In this document: positions 58,230 to 64,000 of the stretch, piece after piece
How the letters are laid out: the number at the start of each line of letters is the position of its first letter
Position numbering within the stretch: the first letter of the stretch is position 1
Assembly (NCBI RefSeq): GCF_035830635.1
Contig: NZ_JAYMFI010000001.1
Span: 415,226-479,225 of the forward strand
Origin: Adlercreutzia shanghongiae
GTDB taxonomy: Bacteria; Actinomycetota; Coriobacteriia; Coriobacteriales; Eggerthellaceae
Length of the DNA stretch: 64,000 bases
Reading direction: 5' to 3'
Notes under the pieces: generated by a model
Seen by the model: only the letters and a program-made list of their open reading frames with translations
Told to the model about the DNA's origin: nothing
The model's database searches: none
Made by a program: the position numbers and the translations under genes

Positions 58230-58260
58230 CCTGCCGTGTGCTCGCTTGGCAGGGCTTTTT
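58230..58260 (+). terminator. Terminator after the GNAT gene
   Basis: CCTGCC/GGCAGG stem with a 12-base loop, then GCTTTTT. Confidence 0.75.
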
Positions 58261-58268
58261 CATGCCGA

Positions 58269-60353
58269 CTACTGCGCCAAAGCGAATTCCCGGATGGTGC
58301 GGTCGATGGGCTCCATGAGGGCGACGGCCTCGGCTTCGTCGCGGCAGGTGCGCATGGCGCCGGCGCGGTAGTCGAAGACGATTTCCCCAGAAGCATCGTC
58401 CCAGACGAGCAGCTTCGAGAAGAAGTGCCCGTTCTCGTCGGCGCGCCCGCGCTCGCCGCCCTCCAGGTAATCTGCCGCGAACTGGAAGGCATGGCGCGAC
58501 TGCATGAAGGAGAGCTTGCCACGGATGTCCTCGAGAAACGGCGTGCCGTCGGAATCGACGACATCGCCGGCATGGTTGCGCAGCCCCGCGATGGCCACGA
58601 CCGGACGGTCGCCGTCGATGATGGCACCGCCCTTGGCCCTTTTCCGCAGCCGGCGCGGCGCCGGCGCATCGGCGAGCCAGGTATCGGGACGCTGAGGCTC
58701 TTGTTCGGCTGCGTACTCTTCGGCCAGCGAGTGCATGGCCGTGCGCACCGACGGGTAGAACTTGAAGTCCTGCATGAGGCGGCGCAGCTCGTAACGGGTG
58801 TAGTGGTCGCTCGTCTCCTTGATAGGGCGCACGAGCTTCACGTGCACGCCGCGTTCCATAAGCGAATCGAGCATCTCGTCCAGCTTGTCGGCAGCCGTGG
58901 TGTCGATGGTGTCGAGCTTCGAGAGCTTCAAAATGAGCGCCTCGTTGCCGGCGGCGGCCGCCTCTATTTCCTCCACGGCCTTGGCGATGTTCATGAACGA
59001 GAGGTTGCCGGACAGCTTCGCCACGCCCAGCTTGAACCCGACGTCGATATCCTTTTTCGCCGGCAGGTCCTCGGGCTTGTAGGGCACCGCCCCCAAAAGC
59101 TCCGGGCCCGAGGAATCGATCTTCTCGCGAGCCGAACGCAGGGCCAATGCCAGGATGAAGCCACCCAAAATACCCGCCACCGCGCCAAAGAGCACCACCA
59201 GAGCGGCCGACAGCGCGAACACCATGAACTCGCGGCGCGTCTTCAGGGCATAGGTAGATATCTTCCCGAAATCGACGATGTCGAGCAGGGCCACCACAAC
59301 GATGGCCGACAGGGCACAGCGCGGCAGAAGGCTCATGAACGAGCCGGCAGCGAAGGCCACCACGGCCACGATGAGCGCCGAGAACAAGCTCGCCACCTGG
59401 GATACCGACCCCGAGGCAATGCCCGCAGCCGTACGCGACATGGAAGCCGAGCAGGGTGGGCAGCCGATAAGACCCGCCAGCGCGTTGGCGATGCCGAAGG
59501 TGCGCATCTCGCCGTCGGGCGCCGGCGCCGGCACTTCTCCAGCCGAGAACGTCTCCACGCACAGCAGCGATTCCAGCGACACCACTACCGCAATGGCGAA
59601 CCCCGCCAAAAGCAGTCCGACGACATCGAGGCCCTCGGTGTAGACCGTTGCCACCCGGGGCAGCGTTCCCGACACTTCCGTCAGAAACACCACGGGAAAC
59701 CCCGCCGCCTCAAGACCGTTGCACGCGACCGCGGCCGCCACGAGCACGACGATGGCCGCCGGCACTTTCGGCGCGAATCGCTTCAGCAGGTACATGCCCG
59801 CGATGCAGGTCGCCGACACGATGACGCAGGCCGCCGAGGCACCCGGCAGACACGCGGCGATACCGGCAATCTTCTCCACGATGGTGCCCGAGGTGTTTCC
59901 CGTCGTGCCCAACAGAAGCGGCACCTGACCGATGACCACGGTAAGGGCGATGCCGAAGATGAACCCGTGCATGACCGGCAGCGGCATACGGCGGATGAAA
60001 CGCCCGGCCCGCACCCAACCGAGCAGCACCAGAAACAGCGCCGTGAACAGCGTGAGCAGCGGCATGGCGGCAATGATGTCCCTTTGAGCCGTGACGCCCA
60101 CCGCCGCGAGCATGGAGGCGGTCATGGCGGCCGCGGCCGAGTCCATGCCGAACACCACGCGCCGCGTGGAGGTGAACAGCCCGTAGGACAAAGGCGCAAT
60201 GATGGAGGCCCACAAACCGTAGATGGCCGGCAGCCCCACCACTTCCGCGTAGCCCATGGCAATGGGAATGGACAGCGCCGCGATGACCAGACCCGCCAGC
60301 AGGTCCTTGGGAGCATCGACGGCTCGATACCCCTCCATCGCCCGAATAATCAT
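58269..60353 (-). CDS. SulP-family anion transporter with STAS and extra C-terminal domain
   Basis: 694 residues from the ATG at 60353 (GGGGGAGG upstream). The first about 400 residues carry the SulP membrane domain: DLLAGLVIAALSIPIAMGYAEVVGLPAIYG begins it, and CPPCSASMSRTAAGIASGSVSQ is a conserved helix-loop. A STAS domain spans about 440-545 (SGNLSFMNIAKAVEEIEAAA, ALILKLSKLDTIDTTAADKL). A further tail of about 150 residues, unknown to me, follows: RPVVAIAGLRNHAGDVVDSD, SFMQSRHAFQFAADYLEGGE and HFFSKLLVWDDASGEIVFDY. The family moves sulfate, bicarbonate or dicarboxylates. The tail could be a regulatory cap. Confidence 0.88.
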   Translation of the reverse strand: MIIRAMEGYRAVDAPKDLLAGLVIAALSIPIAMGYAEVVGLPAIYGLWASIIAPLSYGLFTSTRRVVFGMDSAAAAMTASMLAAVGVTAQRDIIAAMPLLTLFTALFLVLLGWVRAGRFIRRMPLPVMHGFIFGIALTVVIGQVPLLLGTTGNTSGTIVEKIAGIAACLPGASAACVIVSATCIAGMYLLKRFAPKVPAAIVVLVAAAVACNGLEAAGFPVVFLTEVSGTLPRVATVYTEGLDVVGLLLAGFAIAVVVSLESLLCVETFSAGEVPAPAPDGEMRTFGIANALAGLIGCPPCSASMSRTAAGIASGSVSQVASLFSALIVAVVAFAAGSFMSLLPRCALSAIVVVALLDIVDFGKISTYALKTRREFMVFALSAALVVLFGAVAGILGGFILALALRSAREKIDSSGPELLGAVPYKPEDLPAKKDIDVGFKLGVAKLSGNLSFMNIAKAVEEIEAAAAGNEALILKLSKLDTIDTTAADKLDEMLDSLMERGVHVKLVRPIKETSDHYTRYELRRLMQDFKFYPSVRTAMHSLAEEYAAEQEPQRPDTWLADAPAPRRLRKRAKGGAIIDGDRPVVAIAGLRNHAGDVVDSDGTPFLEDIRGKLSFMQSRHAFQFAADYLEGGERGRADENGHFFSKLLVWDDASGEIVFDYRAGAMRTCRDEAEAVALMEPIDRTIREFALAQ

Positions 60354-60712
60354 GCGCCCTCCCCCGTTGTGCGGTGTCGCTCGCCGCGCCCTCGTAAAGC
60401 GCACGGTGCGCCCCTGCTTCCTGCAGACAGTATACCCGCAATGCGCCGATGCCGTTTCCGCAGATTGCTCGCTCTTTCTCAGGATTCACGGGAACGCAGT
60501 CAGAGTCGCCCGGCCCAAAGGTTCCGAGTTGCGAACAAAACCATCCTGACGCCGCGGGCCGCATCGCCAAGCCTTACCATGGGCCCGTGAAAGAGAGCAG
60601 GGGCCCCGCGCATCGACTTCGCCCGCATCAAGGGCGCGCCGCCGCCCGCTCTCCCACGCGCCCCGCGCGGCGAGGCGCCCGGCAGGAATCGAGACTGAAG
60701 AAAGGCGAGGGC

Positions 60713-61147
60713 ATGGCGAGAACAGCCCGGGTTATCGTAATTGGCTGCGGCAGCTTCGGCGCCGCTTTGGCCGCTTCCCTTGCGGCGGCGGGACACGAGG
60801 TCACGGCCGTCGATATGCGCGAGGACGCCTTCGACCAGCTCGGCGACGACTTCGATGGCGAAACTGTTACCGGCGACGGCAGCAGCGCGCTGGTGCTGGA
60901 GGAATGCGGCGTCAAACGGGCGACTCACGTGGTGGCCGCAACAGGCCACGACGCCACCAACCTCCTGATAGCCGAACTGGCAAGCGAGATCTACGGCGTG
61001 CGGCATGTGCTGCCCTTGGTGGACGACGACGCTTTCGTGGAGATACTGGAAGATTTGGGAACCGAGCCCATCTGCCCCCATCGCATCTGCGAGAAGGAAT
61101 TCTACCGCCTTACCGGCCTTGGGCGCGAAGGGGGCGACGAGCAATGA
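60713..61147 (+). CDS. RCK/TrkA-type potassium channel regulator (first)
   Basis: 144 residues, cytoplasmic, start at 60713 (AAAGGCGAGGG). A single RCK_N Rossmann domain: VIVIGCGSFGAALAASLAAA with an intact GxGxxG, ending in the acidic VDMREDAFDQL pattern that prefers NAD(H), then GDGSSALVLEECGVKRATHVVAAT. No TrkA_C domain is fused. First gene of an operon with overlapping starts and stops; it would bind NAD and gate the TrkH channel of the same operon, either as a homodimer or with the second RCK protein. Confidence 0.88.
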   Translation: MARTARVIVIGCGSFGAALAASLAAAGHEVTAVDMREDAFDQLGDDFDGETVTGDGSSALVLEECGVKRATHVVAATGHDATNLLIAELASEIYGVRHVLPLVDDDAFVEILEDLGTEPICPHRICEKEFYRLTGLGREGGDEQ

Positions 61148-61665
61148 GAGTGGCGCTCGTGGGCGGGCGATCCCGAACCGACTACCTTATGGCCACGCTG
61201 GCCGAAAGCGCCGAGGAGGTCGTCGCCATCAACAGCGACCGCGCCTTCTGCGAATACCTCGCAAGCCGCCACGACGGCACCGTGGTCTGGGGCGACGGCA
61301 CCAAGCGCGAGGTCCTCGAAGAGGCGGGCATCGCGGGATTCGACGTGATCGTGGCCCTCACCGGATACGATGCGGACAACCTCGCCGTCTGCCAGGTGGC
61401 GAACCACTTCCTCGGCATTCGCCGCCTGCTGTGCATTGTGGCAAATCCCGAGAACGTGGGGCTCTTCCGCCAGCTGGGAGTCACCGCCGCCATCAGCGGC
61501 ACCGCCACACTCGCCCAGGCCATTCAGGCAGCTCTCAACGAGGCCTCCCAGGAGCCCATCGGCACGATGCTGGGGCAGACCGGACCTATGGCGCTCTACG
61601 ACGACGAGGCCCCGACCGAGCGCCTCCTTGGCTCGTGGCACCTTCTCGGGAAGGGCCGCGCGTGA
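61144..61665 (+). CDS. RCK/TrkA-type potassium channel regulator (second, altered nucleotide loop)
   Basis: 173 residues; ATGA overlap with the first RCK gene. Rossmann fold as above, but the nucleotide loop reads VALVGGRSRTDYLMATLA in place of GxGxxG. The rest is well kept: VVAINSDRAFCEYLA, VVWGDGTKREVLEEAGIAGFDVIVALTGYDADNLAVCQV. After the domain a 40-residue tail follows with no TrkA_C fold that I can see. It may bind a different ligand or be a non-binding partner in a heteromeric RCK ring. Confidence 0.85.
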   Translation: MRVALVGGRSRTDYLMATLAESAEEVVAINSDRAFCEYLASRHDGTVVWGDGTKREVLEEAGIAGFDVIVALTGYDADNLAVCQVANHFLGIRRLLCIVANPENVGLFRQLGVTAAISGTATLAQAIQAALNEASQEPIGTMLGQTGPMALYDDEAPTERLLGSWHLLGKGRA

Positions 61666-63209
61666 GCCTTCCCTCCGAACACGCAACCGCCCCTGAACCC
61701 CTTGCGCCCGCCTTCGGCCCGCCCAGCGACCCGGGGCCGCGCTCCTGCGCGCCCATCGTAAGCTACGTGGGCATCGCCACGATATTCATCGGCATGGCCG
61801 CCTTTGCCCCCCTCGCCCTTTTGCCCTTCTACCCCGACGAGACGGCGCTTGCCCCTTGCTTCATCTTTCCGGGGCTGATCGCCATGGCCGCAGGCTACCT
61901 GCTGTACTTCGCCGTGCCCAGCCCCAGCCGCGCGTTTCGCCTTTCGAAGGGCCAGGCCGCCGTCTGCACGCTTCTGATATGGGTTATCGCCATCGCCGTT
62001 TACGCTGCTCCCTTCGTGCTGGCCGGCATGCTCACCATTCCCCAGGCCGTCTACGAATCGACCAGCGGGCTGACCACGACGGGCCTGAGCGTCGTCGACG
62101 TCGACACGTGCCCCCAGGTGCTGCTCTTTCACCGGAGCCTCACCTGTTATCTCGGCGGCGTCGGCCTCGTGCTCATCCTCACCTGCGTCATCACCCCAAG
62201 CGGAGGACTCGGCGTCTACAACGCGGAAGGCCACACCGACCGCCTGCTGCCGGGCACGGCCAAGACCGCTCGCATGATTCTGCTCATCTACACCGGCATC
62301 ATCGCCGCAGGCGTCCTCGCCTACTGCGCGGCCGGCATGAGCCTGTTCGATGCCGTCAATATCTCCATGTGCGCGGTCTCCACCGCCGGGTTCGCCACCC
62401 ACGCCGAGAGCATCGCCTTTTGGGCCAGCCCCACCATCGAGGCCATCACCATCGTGCTCATGCTCGCCGGGGGCCTCAATTTCCTCGCGCTGTTTCTTCT
62501 TCTGCAGGGCAAAGTGCGGGCCTTCCTCACCCATATTGAGACGCCGGTGTATTTCGGCATCGTCGCCGTGGGCTCTCTGGTGGTGGCCGGCTTCTTTTTG
62601 GCCCAGGGCGTCAGCGAAAACGCGGCAGAGGCCTTGCGGGACGCTCTGTTCCAGGTATCGTCGGTGCTCACCTCCACCGGCTTTCAGACCATTCCCTCCT
62701 TTGTCGATCTAGGCGCGGCGCTGATGTTCCTGTTCATGCTCTTGATGTTCATCGGGGCCGAGGCCCGCTCCACATCGGGCGGCATCAAGGTCTACCGCAT
62801 CGCCGTGGCGGCGCGGGGCTTGGGCCACGGGCTTCGCCAGCGCTACGGGAACAAGCGCCGCATCACGAGCATCAAGATCAACCGCTTCGGCAAGCGCTCG
62901 GTGCTTTCTGCTGACGATATCGAAGAGGCCCAGACCTTCGTCGTCATCTACGTGCTCGTGTTCATTGTCGGCACGTTTCTGCTCATCCTTTGCGGGGCCA
63001 CGCTGCAGGAGGCCGCGTTCGACTTCGCCTCGTGCCTCGGCAACACCGGCGTGGGCACGGGCTTTCTCGGCCCCAGCGCAAGCGACGCCGCCCTCGACAT
63101 TGCCAGCCTCGGCATGCTCTTGGGACGTCTCGAGATAATCCCCTTGTTCATGGGCGCAAGTACCCTGGTTGGAATGATAGTGAAAAGGAGGCGCCATGGG
63201 CACCAGTAA
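61662..63209 (+). CDS. trkH: TrkH-family potassium uptake channel subunit
   Basis: 515 residues from the GTG at 61662 (GTGA overlap with the RCK stop). Integral membrane protein with four pore-loop repeats; selectivity-loop sequences are visible: STSGLTTTGLSVV, VSTAGFATH, LTSTGFQTIPS and LGNTGVGTGF. It conducts potassium under control of RCK proteins. N-terminal 35 residues are a soluble extension rich in Pro. Overlaps the KdpD-like gene by 14 bases. Confidence 0.93.
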   Translation: MSLPSEHATAPEPLAPAFGPPSDPGPRSCAPIVSYVGIATIFIGMAAFAPLALLPFYPDETALAPCFIFPGLIAMAAGYLLYFAVPSPSRAFRLSKGQAAVCTLLIWVIAIAVYAAPFVLAGMLTIPQAVYESTSGLTTTGLSVVDVDTCPQVLLFHRSLTCYLGGVGLVLILTCVITPSGGLGVYNAEGHTDRLLPGTAKTARMILLIYTGIIAAGVLAYCAAGMSLFDAVNISMCAVSTAGFATHAESIAFWASPTIEAITIVLMLAGGLNFLALFLLLQGKVRAFLTHIETPVYFGIVAVGSLVVAGFFLAQGVSENAAEALRDALFQVSSVLTSTGFQTIPSFVDLGAALMFLFMLLMFIGAEARSTSGGIKVYRIAVAARGLGHGLRQRYGNKRRITSIKINRFGKRSVLSADDIEEAQTFVVIYVLVFIVGTFLLILCGATLQEAAFDFASCLGNTGVGTGFLGPSASDAALDIASLGMLLGRLEIIPLFMGASTLVGMIVKRRRHGHQ

Positions 63210-64000
63210 GGCAAGCAACGCGAAAACGGCCCGGAACAGGCGGATGCGCCGCCTTGCGCGCAACCTGGTCGTCGTCGGCGTGCTCTACGGCGCCGGCATG
63301 GCGGCCGTATGGGCGTTCTCGCTCATCAACGTGAGCACGCTTGTGGTGTTCCCCGTGTTCGTTCTGGGTATCCTCATCGCCTGCTTGGAATCGGATTCGG
63401 GCCTGTGGGGCGCGCTGCTCGGCGTCGGCTACCTGCTCTCCTACGACTTTTTCTTCACCGAGCCGACCTATGGGCTGAAAGTGCTCAGCCGCACCGACGT
63501 GGTAGCCCTGGTCATCTTCCTCATCGTGGCGCTCATCATGGGCATCATCACCCACCGCATGCGCCGCCAGGCGACCATCGCCGAGCGCAACGCCTTGGCC
63601 CTCGGACGCCTGAACCGCCTGAGCTGCGGCCTGTTCGAAAGCGCCACCCCCGATGAGGCCTGTCGTTTCTCGGAGGAGTTCCTCTCGAAGGCCCTCGGTC
63701 GGTCGATAGTCATCACCCTCGGTCGGCCGTCTTCCGACGCGGAGGCCGCGGCCCTCGACTGCTATGCGCAGCGCTGTCCCACGGGCTTCGGCGAGCTGGG
63801 GTACCCCAGCGCGACGCAGAAGTTTCTTCCCTTCGGGCTGAAGGGGCGCATCCGCGGCGTGGTAACTGTGGATTGCGCGCTCGGCGAGCTGGACAGCTCG
63901 AGCCGCTCGCTGCTTGCCGCCGTGCTCGCCCAAACGCTCGTGGCCGTGGAGCGCAACGACCCCAGCGAAGAGCGGCGCCCGACACGAGAAGAGTCCGACG
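63196..64000 (+). CDS. KdpD-like sensor histidine kinase, 3' partial
   Basis: The ATG at 63196 (AAAAGGAGG upstream) opens a frame that runs off the window; about 268 residues are visible. It lacks the KdpD N-terminal osmosensitive and Usp domains and starts with the four-helix DUF4118 region (LVVVGVLYGAGMAAVWAF, VFPVFVLGILIACLES, LLSYDFFFTEPTYGLKV, VALVIFLIVALIMGIITHRM). A GAF-like domain follows (residues about 130 onward). The kinase core would lie beyond the window. In short KdpD types of this kind the kinase commonly pairs with a KdpE regulator. Its place after the TrkA/TrkH genes suggests potassium sensing. Confidence 0.88.
   Translation, partial: MGTSKASNAKTARNRRMRRLARNLVVVGVLYGAGMAAVWAFSLINVSTLVVFPVFVLGILIACLESDSGLWGALLGVGYLLSYDFFFTEPTYGLKVLSRTDVVALVIFLIVALIMGIITHRMRRQATIAERNALALGRLNRLSCGLFESATPDEACRFSEEFLSKALGRSIVITLGRPSSDAEAAALDCYAQRCPTGFGELGYPSATQKFLPFGLKGRIRGVVTVDCALGELDSSSRSLLAAVLAQTLVAVERNDPSEERRPTREESD

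Noticed and set aside
58023..60590. An 855-codon plus-strand frame over the SulP gene
   Set aside because: Antisense to a clear SulP-STAS gene; composition is His/Arg/Gly-rich noise.
1..64000. tRNA, rRNA, integrase, transposase or prophage genes
   Set aside because: I looked for T-loop/acceptor patterns, rRNA-like blocks and recombinase motifs on both strands and saw none. A covariance-model search would settle small RNAs.

Overview
The window is a high-GC, gene-dense stretch with no rRNA, tRNA, insertion sequence or CRISPR array that I can see. Its gene content points to an anaerobic member of the Eggerthellaceae (Coriobacteriia). The signs are several Tat-exported lipoprotein-type flavoproteins of the fumarate reductase family, two DMSO-reductase-family molybdoenzyme operons with their own TorD-type chaperones, LuxR regulators carrying about twelve N-terminal membrane helices, and Tat ferredoxins. 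The family assignment is inference from gene content, not from a marker gene.

Layout. 1-5.3 kb: the end of a nickel/peptide-type ABC transporter (two ATPases), hypB, a Tat-exported ferredoxin-like protein, a Cys-containing coiled-coil protein and hypA, with a divergent LysR gene (nickel and hydrogenase-maturation theme). 6.4-10.4 kb: LytTR response regulator, GHKL sensor kinase and an exported FAD reductase. 10.5-13.6 kb: PAP2 phosphatase, AlbA_2/ATPase regulator, DUF362 protein. 13.7-18.9 kb: molybdoenzyme operon 1 (catalytic subunit, 4Fe-4S subunit, TorD) with a divergent LysR. 18.9-22.4 kb: LysR and a divergent aldo/keto reductase - aldo/keto reductase - cupin operon. 22.5-29.7 kb: molybdoenzyme operon 2 (unknown protein, catalytic subunit, 4Fe-4S subunit, TorD, heme-type membrane protein) below a membrane LuxR regulator. 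30-39.1 kb: MOSC protein, HTH-HipA-like kinase, amino-acid permease, a second membrane LuxR facing a flavoprotein, and an FMN/FAD flavoprotein. 39.4-48.6 kb: small ferredoxin, dGTPase, membrane protein, class III FBPase, sortase-anchored surface protein, permease, apt, XRE/membrane pair. 49-58.2 kb: decayed flavin reductase, MFS transporters, MsrAB, a GC-rich minisatellite region, ABC-F ATPase, UPF0158 protein fused to the end of a decayed GyrI-like gene, AraC regulator, GNAT. 58.3-64 kb: SulP transporter and an overlapping potassium operon (two RCK proteins, TrkH, KdpD-like kinase that runs off the window).

How it fits together. Most of the region serves anaerobic respiration: exported reductases of two chemistries (molybdopterin and flavin), chaperones and Fe-S partners that load them, and a one- or two-component regulator beside nearly every reductase. 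The substrates cannot be read from the sequence. The most interesting signals are regulatory: a 23-bp motif shared by the LuxR gene and the operon it precedes, matching hairpins between the Fe-S subunit and chaperone genes of both molybdoenzyme operons, repeated ACTGCGTA elements before an orphan HTH-HipA-like kinase, and a recurrent extended -10 promoter.
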